In this document: positions 1 to 7,625 of the stretch, piece by piece
Numbering within the stretch: the stretch's first letter is position 1
Layout of the letters: each line of letters begins with the position of its first letter
From: Proteobacteria bacterium UBA2383
GTDB taxonomy: Bacteria > Pseudomonadota > Gammaproteobacteria > Competibacterales > Competibacteraceae
Length of the DNA: 20,886 nucleotides
Assembly: GCA_002343485.1 (NCBI GenBank)
Contig: DDST01000035.1
Span: 1 to 20,886, forward strand
Reading direction: 5' to 3'
The notes under the pieces: model-generated
Told to the model about the DNA's origin: nothing
What the model saw: only the letters and a program-made list of their open reading frames with translations
Database searches by the model: none
Translations under genes and position numbers: made by a program

Positions 1-50
1 AAATTCTTGGGGCACTACCGGCTGACCGCAACCGGTCCGGTCCAAGATTT
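1..50 (-). terminator. Possible terminator hairpin after the GGDEF-EAL gene
   Basis: Bases 1-10 (AAATTCTTGG) pair with 42-50 (CCAAGATTT), with one bulged base, and an inner ACCGG/CCGGT pair lies between them. The structure begins 7 bases beyond the stop codon of the minus-strand gene and would end that transcript. On the minus strand the second arm runs into only three Ts, so a classical Rho-independent terminator is not assured. The window starts here, so whatever follows is unseen. Confidence 0.35.
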
Positions 51-56
51 GGGGAT

Positions 57-2327
57 TTATCCTCCCTGTGCAGAAAACAATGCCTTGATCTTCTCCGCAT
101 CGATGGGCTTGCTATACAAATACCCCTGTGCTTCCTGACACCCGGCTTTTTTGAGGAAGTCGGCCTGTTCCTGGGTTTCCACCCCCTCCGCGATGACCGA
201 CAGGTTTAGGCTTTTTCCAAGAGCAATCACCGCATTGGCGATTGCTGCGTCGTTTGGATCGCCGGGTAAATCACGCACGAAGGACTGATCAATTTTGATT
301 TTCTGGATCGGCAGCCGCTTCAGATAGCTCAGCGAGGAATACCCGGTACCGAAGTCGTCGATAGCCAAGGCCGCTCCCAGGCGCCGGATACTCTCTAGCT
401 CACAGATGCCAGATTCGGCCTGCCGCATGATGAAGCCTTCCGTAACCTCCAACTCCAGCCGGGCAGCGGGAAATCCGGTCTTGGCCAGTACCGTTTTTAG
501 AGTATCCGCCAGCCCGCCGCGCTGGATCTGGGTGCCCGCTAGATTGACGGCAATTTGCCCGATTTCGATGCCTTGCTCCAACCATGTTTTGCCTTGCAGG
601 CAGGCGGTGAACAGTACCCAGTCGCCGATGGGATGGATCAGACCGCATTCTTCGGCCATAGGGATAAATTTGATGGGGGAGACCATGCCGAGTTTTGGAT
701 GCTGCCAACGAACCAGGGCCTCGACGCCAATGAACCGGTTGTTTCGCAGATCGACCTGGGGCTGATAGAGCAGCAGCAATTCGCCCTTGGCAATCGCTTG
801 GCGCAGGTCATTTTCCAGCGACACCCGCTCAAAGGCATTGCGGGTGAGCTCTTCGGTATAAAAACGGTAGGTGTTACGCCCCTCTTCCTTGGCGCGGTAC
901 ATGGCGGCATCGGCGTTACGTAGCAGGGTGGTGGGGTCCGTGCCGTCCTGCGGGTAAAGGGCGATGCCTACACTGGCGGAGATCGTGATCTGCCGTTCCT
1001 CCAGATGGAAAGGCTCGGTCAAGGACCCCATCAGCTTTTGCGCCGCGACGGCGGCCTTTTCCGGTTCGCGCACATCCTCCAGCAGCAAAATGAACTCATC
1101 CCCGCCAACCCGGGCCACGGTGTCTTCCTTGCGGAGGCTGTCCAGTAGGCGCTTTGCAATGCTCTTCAACAGCCAGTCTCCGACCGGGTGGCCGAGACTG
1201 TCGTTGATATGCTTGAAGTGATCGAGGTCGAGAAAGAATATTGCCAGATGAGTGGCATGGCGTTCAGTGCGTTTGATGGCTTGCTCTAGCCGTTCGTTGA
1301 ACAACAGCCGGTTGGGGAGGTCAGTGAGGGTGTCGTGGTGGGCCAAGTGATGCAACTGTTCCTGGGAGTGCTTGATCCCACTGATGTCCTCGGTAAAGAT
1401 GACGATGCCGCCAATGGCTCCATCATCCGTGTGCCAGGGCCGCACGACCCAATGCAACCATTGCACCGTGCCGTCCGGGCGTTCAAAACGATCTTGGTCG
1501 ACCTGCACAACTTCGCCTGCCATTCCGCGCTGATACACAGCTTTCCAGTAGTCCGAAACTTCTGGAAAAACCGTGTAGTGGGATTGGCCGATGACGCTAT
1601 CTTTTAGGCCATAATCGTTCATCCAGCGGCGACTGACAGCAAGGTAGCGCATCTGGCGGTCGAACATGGCGAGGGCCGCGGGGGCATGTTCGATAAAGAT
1701 TTGCAGTCTTTCCTCGCTTTCGCGCAGGGCGATCTCGGCCTGCTTTCGCGCTGTAATGTCCAGTGCAACCCCCATCATCCGGTGCGCTTTGCCGTTTTTG
1801 CTGTGCTCAATGTTGCCGAGTGCGGCGACCCAGCGGACCTCGCCATGCGGTCTCACCACGCGAAATTCGATATTGTATTCTTTGCCGTTCTCGACACAGG
1901 CACGTACATTTTCCCGCCAGCGTGCCCGGTCATCGGGATGCACCCGTGTCTCTACGTCATTAAAAATGCCGCTGAATTCATCTGGCTTGTAGCCCCAGAT
2001 CGCCAACATCTCATCCGACCGGTAAACTTTGTTGGTTACGATGTTCCATTCCCATAAGCCTATTCCGGACAAGCGTTGCGCTATGCGGTGACGCTCTTCA
2101 CTCTCCGCGAGCCGACGATAGCTGATTCGAAGCAGCCCGTAGAGACCGGCGCTGGTCACCGCGACGAACAACCCGCCCTTGATGGTTTGCAGCGTTGACA
2201 AGGTTTCCGCGCTGGTGCTGATGACTTCCAATAGCCGGTCGGAGAGCAGAATCCAAAGCAGGCTAAAAACGAAATAGATGAGAGCAACCCGTAGCGCAGC
2301 GTTCTTGGTAAGGGCGATCATGTACAT
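57..2327 (-). CDS. Membrane-anchored PAS-PAS-GGDEF-EAL cyclic-di-GMP enzyme
   Basis: This 756-residue protein probably makes or breaks cyclic di-GMP under the control of its PAS sensors. Two hydrophobic segments (about residues 13-29 and 50-67) anchor it in the inner membrane. PAS folds span about 75-195 and 205-318, GGDEF about 325-485 and EAL about 500-745. The GGDEF motif is intact (408-412), with an RxxD inhibitory site (RKED, 399-402) at the usual five-residue distance. The EAL side is intact too: EALVRW (536-541), then DDFGTGYSS, KIDQSF and AEGVET. Both activities are therefore chemically possible and the net direction cannot be read from sequence. The frame opens with two nearby ATGs. 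AAGG lies 2 bases before the first and 8 bases before the second (position 2321), so the true start may be residue 3. The gene diverges from orn. The family is certain; the signal sensed is unknown. Confidence 0.95.
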   Translation of the reverse strand: MYMIALTKNAALRVALIYFVFSLLWILLSDRLLEVISTSAETLSTLQTIKGGLFVAVTSAGLYGLLRISYRRLAESEERHRIAQRLSGIGLWEWNIVTNKVYRSDEMLAIWGYKPDEFSGIFNDVETRVHPDDRARWRENVRACVENGKEYNIEFRVVRPHGEVRWVAALGNIEHSKNGKAHRMMGVALDITARKQAEIALRESEERLQIFIEHAPAALAMFDRQMRYLAVSRRWMNDYGLKDSVIGQSHYTVFPEVSDYWKAVYQRGMAGEVVQVDQDRFERPDGTVQWLHWVVRPWHTDDGAIGGIVIFTEDISGIKHSQEQLHHLAHHDTLTDLPNRLLFNERLEQAIKRTERHATHLAIFFLDLDHFKHINDSLGHPVGDWLLKSIAKRLLDSLRKEDTVARVGGDEFILLLEDVREPEKAAVAAQKLMGSLTEPFHLEERQITISASVGIALYPQDGTDPTTLLRNADAAMYRAKEEGRNTYRFYTEELTRNAFERVSLENDLRQAIAKGELLLLYQPQVDLRNNRFIGVEALVRWQHPKLGMVSPIKFIPMAEECGLIHPIGDWVLFTACLQGKTWLEQGIEIGQIAVNLAGTQIQRGGLADTLKTVLAKTGFPAARLELEVTEGFIMRQAESGICELESIRRLGAALAIDDFGTGYSSLSYLKRLPIQKIKIDQSFVRDLPGDPNDAAIANAVIALGKSLNLSVIAEGVETQEQADFLKKAGCQEAQGYLYSKPIDAEKIKALFSAQGG

Positions 2328-2434
2328 ATCCTTGGCAAAACGGCGGACGGGGTAGAGGCCAACCTCACGAGTACTTTGTCAGCCTTGTTTTTCATGGTTT
2401 ACTACAAATTATAGCTCTGTCTCATTCAATCGGA

Positions 2435-2462
2435 TTTACCGGATGGTTTGACAGACTAGAAT
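2435..2462 (+). promoter_or_regulatory. Candidate promoter for orn in the divergent intergenic region
   Basis: The 226-base gap between the divergent GGDEF-EAL and orn genes is AT-richer than the genes. TTTACC (2435-2440) and TAGAAT (2457-2462), 16 bases apart, resemble -35 and -10 boxes for orn. A TTGACA at 2448-2453 lies between them but has no good -10 partner at 16-18 bases. CGGATT (2431-2436) and AATCCG (2460-2465) form an inverted repeat spanning the candidate. This is read by eye only. Confidence 0.3.
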
Positions 2463-2553
2463 CCGCTTTGTGGAGCTAACGCCACAAAAAAGATCGAAGA
2501 ACCTGAGTTTTTATATGCAAAATTGTTGGAGAAAAAGCAAGAGAGCGGAATGC

Positions 2554-3099
2554 ATGTCTTCTGAAAATTTGATCTGGATTGATTTAGAAATGACCGGTTT
2601 GGCTTCCCAGACCGACTTCATTATCGAAATCGCCACCATCGTGACCGATAGCCAGCTTAATATTCTCGCTGAAGGTCCGGTATTCGCAATTCATCAAAGT
2701 GACGAGACTCTGGCAGCGATGGATGACTGGAATCAGAAGCAGCATGGCGAATCCGGTTTAGTCGCCCGGGTTCGCGCCAGCCGCATTGACGAGCGCGAGG
2801 CTGAATTATGCACCCTGGAATTCCTGAGTCATTTTGTCCCTTCTGGCAAATCACCAATGTGTGGTAACAGCATTTGTCAGGACCGGCGATTTCTAGCGCG
2901 CTGTATGCCCGAACTGGAAGCGTACTTTCATTACCGCAATCTGGATGTCAGCACGGTCAAAGAGTTGGGCCGGCGCTGGTATCCAGAACGGGTCAAGGGT
3001 TTCAACAAGACCTCGACCCATCTAGCGCTTCAGGATATTCGTGATTCCATTGAGGAACTGCGCTTTTATCGTGAGCGGTTGTTTATCGCGACACAGTAA
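2554..3099 (+). CDS. orn: Oligoribonuclease (3'-5' exoribonuclease of short RNAs)
   Basis: Orn degrades dinucleotides and other very short RNAs in the cytoplasm, including pGpG, the linear product of EAL phosphodiesterases. The product from this ATG is 181 residues, the same length as the E. coli enzyme, and opens with the family's NLIWIDLEMTGL block. The DEDDh exonuclease residues are all present: D10 and E12 (IDLEMTG), D110 (QDRRF), H156 and D161 (THLALQD). The frame is open upstream to a GTG at 2470 with an in-frame ATG at 2515, which would add up to 28 residues that do not look like Orn, so the ATG at 2554 is preferred. The ribosome site before it is weak. The gene faces away from a c-di-GMP enzyme, which suits its role in clearing pGpG. 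In many gammaproteobacteria rsgA is the divergent neighbour; it is not here. Confidence 0.97.
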   Translation: MSSENLIWIDLEMTGLASQTDFIIEIATIVTDSQLNILAEGPVFAIHQSDETLAAMDDWNQKQHGESGLVARVRASRIDEREAELCTLEFLSHFVPSGKSPMCGNSICQDRRFLARCMPELEAYFHYRNLDVSTVKELGRRWYPERVKGFNKTSTHLALQDIRDSIEELRFYRERLFIATQ

Positions 3100-3110
3100 G
3101 CGTTCATTCT

Positions 3111-3143
3111 TGCTTCCTAGAGGGAGAGCTGGGGTGAGGGCTG
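3111..3143. repeat. Partial intergenic repeat-like sequence after orn
   Basis: The short gap between convergent orn and the rhodanese gene carries TAGAGGGAGA followed by GGGGTGAGGG. This resembles the purine-rich CCCTCACCC/CTCTCCC intergenic repeats scattered through many proteobacterial genomes. The decamer TAGAGGGAGA recurs at 6907-6916 in another short intergenic gap. Two partial copies in one window are suggestive, not proof, of a dispersed repeat family. Confidence 0.3.
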
Positions 3144-3159
3144 AATGAGCAGGAGAAAT

Positions 3160-3993
3160 TCAGATTTCGACCGGCAACGCAGGATCGTTGCCCCATTCCG
3201 ACCAAGCGCCAGGATAGCCACGCACCCGTGAATAGCCGAGATAACGCAGTACCCAGTAGGTGTGTGCCGAGCGGTGATGCGTTTGGCAATAGACAATCAC
3301 TTCCTTGTCGGGAGTGACGCCGCGTGCCTCCAGCATTTCGCGCAATACTGGATCAGGCTGGAACCGCCCTTGCCGTTGCGGGTCCATGGCGTCAGTCCAG
3401 TTGAGATTCACTGCACCGGGAATATGGCCGCCCCGGGCCGCGCGCACATCAGCACCCGCATATTCCGCAGTGGTGCGGGTGTCCAACAGCGCCAGATCCG
3501 GTTGGCCGAGTCGCGATAGAATGTAGTCCCGGTTGGCGACCGCCGCCGGATTCAAGATCCGGGCTTGATAGGCGCTGCGTTCTGGGTGGTGGAACTGGGC
3601 TTCCAGCGCCCCGCCGGCGGCATCCCAGGCATGAACGCCGCCATTCAGCAGCGACAACTGCGCATGACCGAGCGCAGACAGCGTCCACAGCAGCCGGCTC
3701 GCACGGCCATTGCCTTCCTCATCGTAGGCGACAACCTGCTGGCCTGGGGTCAGCCCGAGCCGGGATAGTACTTCACTCAGATGGCTCTCGGGCGGCAATA
3801 AGCCCATCATCGGTGGTTTGACCCAGATCAACTCCGAGTAAGCCAGATGAGCCGCACCGGGAATATGGCCTGCGGCATAACTAGCCGGATCGCACAGATC
3901 AACGATCAGAACGGTTGGATCGGCTAGACGGGTTTGCAGCAACTCCGGCTCGATCAGCAAGGGCAAGTGGGATGCAGAGGACATGGCAGGCAT
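3160..3993 (-). CDS. rhdA: Two-domain rhodanese-type sulfurtransferase, RhdA-like
   Basis: This enzyme moves sulfane sulfur from a donor such as thiosulfate to an acceptor through a cysteine persulfide. The 277 residues form two rhodanese domains (about 10-130 and 150-277). The C-terminal one carries active-site loop CQTHHRS (236-242, Cys236). That loop is the one known from Azotobacter vinelandii RhdA and differs from the CGSGVTA type of mercaptopyruvate sulfurtransferases. The N-terminal domain has Asp at the equivalent position (AYDEEGNGRA), so it is structural, as expected. The tail SEWGNDPALPVEI also matches RhdA. AGGAG sits 1 base before the first ATG and 10 bases before a second at 3984, so translation may begin at the fourth residue. 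The gene is convergent with orn. Family certain; physiological substrate not shown. Confidence 0.93.
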   Translation of the reverse strand: MPAMSSASHLPLLIEPELLQTRLADPTVLIVDLCDPASYAAGHIPGAAHLAYSELIWVKPPMMGLLPPESHLSEVLSRLGLTPGQQVVAYDEEGNGRASRLLWTLSALGHAQLSLLNGGVHAWDAAGGALEAQFHHPERSAYQARILNPAAVANRDYILSRLGQPDLALLDTRTTAEYAGADVRAARGGHIPGAVNLNWTDAMDPQRQGRFQPDPVLREMLEARGVTPDKEVIVYCQTHHRSAHTYWVLRYLGYSRVRGYPGAWSEWGNDPALPVEI

Positions 3994-4013
3994 ACTCCTG
4001 AAAAGGTTTCATG

Positions 4014-4226
4014 CTATGGTTGATAGGGTTCGGCGCGGCTGATCCGATCGAGGCCCCAAATATGACGAATACCCCACATCATCACAAGTTGCCGCCACAT
4101 ACGCAACGGTATGTGGTTACTGGTATTCTTACCATATTCCAATTTGGCTCGCAGTAAACCCTGAAAAGCCGTTTGCAGGGTATTTAATAGCGGCTTGATA
4201 AATTTAGCCCCTGTGTCATGGCCCAT
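4014..4226 (-). CDS. Doubtful 70-residue ORF upstream of the rhodanese gene
   Basis: I do not recognise this protein. It would be a basic, tryptophan-rich 70-residue product ending 20 bases before the rhodanese start on the same strand, so it could be its operon partner. For it: the codons are ordinary, with no run of rare codons, and the C-terminal half (MWRQLVMMWGIRHIWGLDR) looks amphipathic rather than random. Against it: there is no clear Shine-Dalgarno before the ATG, the frame contains a perfect 8-base inverted repeat (4095-4116), and the ORF fills what would otherwise be the control region for two divergent genes. It may simply be leader RNA. Confidence 0.35.
   Translation of the reverse strand: MGHDTGAKFIKPLLNTLQTAFQGLLRAKLEYGKNTSNHIPLRMWRQLVMMWGIRHIWGLDRISRAEPYQP
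4095..4116. repeat. Perfect 8-bp inverted repeat in the rhodanese/ZIP intergenic region
   Basis: CCACATAC (4095-4102) and GTATGTGG (4109-4116) are exact reverse complements around a 6-base loop. A second short pair, TGGTA/TACCA (4121-4134), follows, and AAGCCG/CGGCTT lies further right. The region lies between the divergent rhodanese and ZIP-like genes, so this could be an operator or a folded leader RNA on the minus strand. It also lies inside a doubtful ORF. Confidence 0.4.
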
Positions 4227-4254
4227 GAGACCATCTGCCGATTAGTACCTACCC

Positions 4255-5595
4255 ATGCCGCTCGACCCCTCCAGAATTCTCGGCGCCGCATTGATGGCCA
4301 CGCTGGCGATGACTTCATTAATCATCGGCGTGGTGATCGGCCTTTACGGGCGGCCCTCGCGGCGGACCAACGCCATCATCATGGCTTTCGGCACGGGGGC
4401 GCTGATCCAGGCGCTGGCGCTCGAACTGGCTTTCGAAGGTGCTGAACGTTTGATCGTGGAAGATCATTTGAGCGGTATCGCTAGCTGGTGCTGGATCGCA
4501 GCGGGCTTTATCGTGGGAGGCGTGCTGTATTATCTGGGAAATCGCTGGCTGGAACGTTACGGCGCGGCGCTGCGCCACCCGGCATTGGCCAAATTATATC
4601 TGCTGCGCCAGAAACGCGAGCACTCGGCAGAGCTGCTGTCCCGGTTGGCCCAGGTCGATTTGCTGCGTTCGCTGCCGCCTGAGGAGATGGAGGCGGTGTT
4701 ACTCTGCGTTCAGCCGGTGCAGGTTGCGGCGGGTGAAATCATTTTTCATCAAGGCGATGCCGGCGATGCGCTGTATTTGATCGGCCAAGGTAAAGTCGAG
4801 GTATTCGCCCATTCCAGGCCAACAACGTCAGCAATCCCGGAAGTTGTTCCCTTGGCGCGCTTGTCAAATGGCCAGTCATTCGGTGAAACCGCGCTGCTGA
4901 CCGGTGAATCGCGTACCGCTACAGTAAAGGCCATCACCGATGTCACCTTGCTGAAAATCAGTAAAGAGCATTTTGACGAATTGCTTGATGAGTCGCCCCG
5001 GCTGCGCCACGCGGTCGAAACCCTTAATTCTCAACGCCTCTTGCAAAATGTGGCCGTCCTGCACGAGCGGCCTGATGCTGCAGCCTGGCAAAAGATGGCG
5101 CTGGCGAATATCCAGCGTTTGAGCCGCAAAGAACAAGAGGCGCTGCTCGCGAAACACGGGGCCACAGGTTCGCCGCTGGCGCTGTTTCTTGGAGCCACGC
5201 TCGATGGAATTCCGGCATCGGTGGTCATCGGCTCTAACTTTGAAACCCTCGACGCTTTTCGCTACACGTTTCTGGTGGCGATCTTTCTATCGAGTGTGCC
5301 GGAGGCGATTGGCAGCACATTGAGCATGAAACAAGCCGGTTTTAGCACACGACGGATCTTTACCCTGTGGAGCCTGCTGGTGCTGGCGGCCACGCTGGCG
5401 GCCGCGTTGAGCAGCATTTTTCTCGCCGAAGCACCGCCAGTACTGCTCACGTTGGCCGGTGCGATTGCCGGAGGTGGTATTTTAGCGATGGTATCATCGG
5501 TGATGATGCCGGAAGCCTACGAAGATGGTGGCCCGCCGGTCGGGCTGGCGACTATCGCCGGCTTTCTGAGCGTGTTCCTGTTTGCTTTTATCTAG
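4255..5595 (+). CDS. ZIP-like membrane protein with an inserted cyclic-nucleotide-binding domain
   Basis: The 446 residues read as a ZIP-family transporter split by a cNMP-binding domain. Hydrophobic helices lie at about 10-30, 40-60 and 77-95. After a cytosolic linker the cNMP fold spans about 135-245, with GDAGDALYLIGQGKVEVF and a phosphate-binding cassette FGETALLTGESRTATV (209-224) that keeps the Gly-Glu and Arg contacts. Helices then resume at about 306-326 and 338-358, with more to the C-terminus (MMPEAYEDGGPP, then a last helix), which matches ZIP helices 4, 5 and 8. The insertion sits where ZIP proteins have their variable helix 3-4 loop. The usual HNxPEG metal motifs read GATLDG and SSVPEA here, so both histidines are absent. 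It probably moves or senses a cation under cyclic-nucleotide control; the ion is unknown. It faces the TerD-protease gene tail to tail, 59 bases apart. Confidence 0.8.
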   Translation: MPLDPSRILGAALMATLAMTSLIIGVVIGLYGRPSRRTNAIIMAFGTGALIQALALELAFEGAERLIVEDHLSGIASWCWIAAGFIVGGVLYYLGNRWLERYGAALRHPALAKLYLLRQKREHSAELLSRLAQVDLLRSLPPEEMEAVLLCVQPVQVAAGEIIFHQGDAGDALYLIGQGKVEVFAHSRPTTSAIPEVVPLARLSNGQSFGETALLTGESRTATVKAITDVTLLKISKEHFDELLDESPRLRHAVETLNSQRLLQNVAVLHERPDAAAWQKMALANIQRLSRKEQEALLAKHGATGSPLALFLGATLDGIPASVVIGSNFETLDAFRYTFLVAIFLSSVPEAIGSTLSMKQAGFSTRRIFTLWSLLVLAATLAAALSSIFLAEAPPVLLTLAGAIAGGGILAMVSSVMMPEAYEDGGPPVGLATIAGFLSVFLFAFI

Positions 5596-5654
5596 CCAGC
5601 ACGGACTTTGGTTGAGCGCGCGTACTGAATTTGCGTCGGGTTTGTGCCCTACCT

Positions 5655-6875
5655 CTATCCCTGGCATTCGATCTTCACTACAAAATCGCGGGCCTCGGCA
5701 GCAATCTCGGCAGTGCTGCGGGCAGGACGGGCCGCGCGGCTCTGACAGTCCACTCCCACCGCATCCAGGAAGCTGCACGCCAACGCCGCTTTAATCGCGA
5801 AATTGACGTTCTGTGGAATATCGCCAGTCATTTCGTGAACGCGCACGGCGTTCAGCTTCGAGCTGACAACCCCGACAACCGCGCCGTCGCTGTCCAGCAC
5901 CGGACCGCCGCTATTGCCGGACTGAATTGGAGCAGTGAATTGCAGCGAGCGGGTATCGTCGCCCGGACCGATCAGTGAACTGACATTGCCGGTGGTCACC
6001 TGTGGCCCCGAACCGAGCAATCCACCCAGCGGATAGCCGACAACGATCACCGCCTCGCCGAGTTGCGCCTGCCGTCCGCTGCGGAAAGCCGCGACGCCCG
6101 GCCATGATGTATCAGCCCGCAGCAGTGCCAGGTCGTTGGTAGGATCGGCGAACACCGGCTCCAACCGGCAACGCTGACGTGGCGAGCGGGCCAGGATTTC
6201 CCGGGCGCCTTCGATCACATGGTGATTAGTCAGCACATAGCCCTCCGGGTGAACGCAAAAACCGGTGCCGCTGAACGCAGCGGGACCCGTGGATTGACCG
6301 GAGCCGCGCCGCGATTCTGGTCCAATGATGGGGGGCTTTTCTGGCACCGGTTGCGGTACACGCAAACCGAAATGCGCCGCCAAGGCAGGCAGACCGGCAG
6401 CAAACCCTTGACCGACTGCCCGGAATTTCCATTGACCTTGATGGCGATACAGTTCCGCCATAATCATCGCCGTCTCGCCGCGGCTGGCCGGTGGCAGCGG
6501 AAACAGCAACAGCGGCTGATCTGCAGCGTCAGTTAGCCAGGATCGAATGGCGGTGAAGACGCTAAACGTCACGCCCGGGGGCATGCCCGGCTTAACCGCC
6601 AGCACGATAGCAATGCGGGTGATAGCAGCCGGTACGGCGTCCAGTTCGATGCGGAACTCGGGCGGATAGCCCGTGAAGGTCACTGAGTTGTCTGGGGAAT
6701 GGGGTTGCTCGGCGCTTACCAGATCAGACAGATCACGCGCTTGCCCGCCCGCGCCAAGTAATACCGCCCCGATCTGGGTTCTGGCTTCGAAGTCCTCGCG
6801 CGGCTCGCCACTGACGCCGACCACGACCCGGCCCCCGCCGATGGGTTGATTTTGTCCCGGTTGCAGCTCGCGCAT
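5655..6875 (-). CDS. TerD-like domain fused to a trypsin/HtrA-like serine protease
   Basis: This 406-residue protein joins two families. Residues about 1-172 are TerD-like: SPDNSVTFTG near 60 and the strong signature GETAMIMAELYR...WKFRAVGQGFAAGL (133-162). After a proline-rich linker (about 174-200) comes a chymotrypsin-fold protease with a complete triad: His219 in LTNHHV, Asp248 in TNDLALL and Ser322 in GNSGGP. No PDZ domain follows, and no signal peptide or membrane helix is visible, so the product is probably cytoplasmic, unlike periplasmic DegP. The TerD calcium motif usually written DLDAS is not conserved (DFEART instead). GAGGAG upstream of the ATG is a good ribosome site. The gene follows the nucleotidase gene by 55 bases on the same strand. 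Domains are clear; role (stress-linked proteolysis) is inferred. Confidence 0.88.
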   Translation of the reverse strand: MRELQPGQNQPIGGGRVVVGVSGEPREDFEARTQIGAVLLGAGGQARDLSDLVSAEQPHSPDNSVTFTGYPPEFRIELDAVPAAITRIAIVLAVKPGMPPGVTFSVFTAIRSWLTDAADQPLLLFPLPPASRGETAMIMAELYRHQGQWKFRAVGQGFAAGLPALAAHFGLRVPQPVPEKPPIIGPESRRGSGQSTGPAAFSGTGFCVHPEGYVLTNHHVIEGAREILARSPRQRCRLEPVFADPTNDLALLRADTSWPGVAAFRSGRQAQLGEAVIVVGYPLGGLLGSGPQVTTGNVSSLIGPGDDTRSLQFTAPIQSGNSGGPVLDSDGAVVGVVSSKLNAVRVHEMTGDIPQNVNFAIKAALACSFLDAVGVDCQSRAARPARSTAEIAAEARDFVVKIECQG

Positions 6876-6930
6876 GAATATCTCCTCACCATTGATTCCT
6901 CTCCACTAGAGGGAGACAGGCGTGATTTTG

Positions 6931-7596
6931 CTAAACGATAGGCAACAAATCGGAAAAGTCTTGAATCGCTGGAAACCGGTCCAGTGTCCGGGGTGGATCG
7001 ATGGAATCCGGCCGTAGCACCGATACGACATATGCGATTCCATAGTCCTGCGCTGTATGCAGAATCGATAGGTTATCGTCTACCAATAGAGTCGCTGCTG
7101 GGTTAAATGCCTCGATCTGTTGCAATCGAGGCCAGAATTCCGGCTGTTCCTTCACCAATCCCAGGTCATGGGCGCAGATCATGGCGTCAAAGTGTCCTGT
7201 GAGCTGGGTCTTTTCCATCTTCAGACTCAGACTGTGTGGATGCGCATTGGTCACCAGGATGACTCTTTTGCCGGTTGCGCGCAGCGCATCGAGAAATTCC
7301 AGGGCATAGGGATGGACAGCAATCAGATGCTCGATTTCGCGCTTCAGCGCAACAACATCGAGTGCTAATTCCCGGGTCCAGTAGTCCAGACAATACCAGT
7401 CTAACGTTCCTTCGACCGCCTGGGTGCGGGCCTTAACCTCGGCATGCGCTTGGTCTAGGGACAAGGCATGGCGCTCAGCGTAGCGTTTTGGAATCAATTC
7501 CCACCAGAAATAATTGTCGAAATGCAAATCCAACAGCGTACCGTCCATATCGAGCAGGACAGTGCAAATCTCTGGCCATGGTAGCCACAACGTCAT
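6931..7596 (-). CDS. yrfG: HAD-family nucleotidase, YrfG-like (GMP/IMP nucleotidase)
   Basis: This is a 221-residue haloacid-dehalogenase-fold phosphatase. Motif I is DMDGT (16-20, nucleophile Asp16), motif II is VTNAHPHSL, a lysine follows in LGLVKEQPEF, and motif IV is LLVDDNLSIL. The blocks LLDLHFDNYFWWELIPK and LDWYCLDYW closely match E. coli YrfG (222 residues), reported to dephosphorylate GMP and IMP. The frame stays open upstream to 7887, but that would overlap cysQ on the opposite strand and add about 97 unrelated residues, so the ATG at 7596, which gives the YrfG length, is preferred. It diverges from cysQ. In E. coli the gene sits beside nudE; no nudE is present here. The TerD-protease gene follows downstream. 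Confidence 0.92.
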   Translation of the reverse strand: MTLWLPWPEICTVLLDMDGTLLDLHFDNYFWWELIPKRYAERHALSLDQAHAEVKARTQAVEGTLDWYCLDYWTRELALDVVALKREIEHLIAVHPYALEFLDALRATGKRVILVTNAHPHSLSLKMEKTQLTGHFDAMICAHDLGLVKEQPEFWPRLQQIEAFNPAATLLVDDNLSILHTAQDYGIAYVVSVLRPDSIDPPRTLDRFPAIQDFSDLLPIV

Positions 7597-7625
7597 GAAA
7601 AGGCTCCACCGGCAAGCGGCTTGGG

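Noticed and set aside
2470..2553. A 28-residue N-terminal extension of Orn from a GTG
   Set aside because: The conserved protein begins at the ATG at 2554, and the extra residues are basic and unlike Orn.
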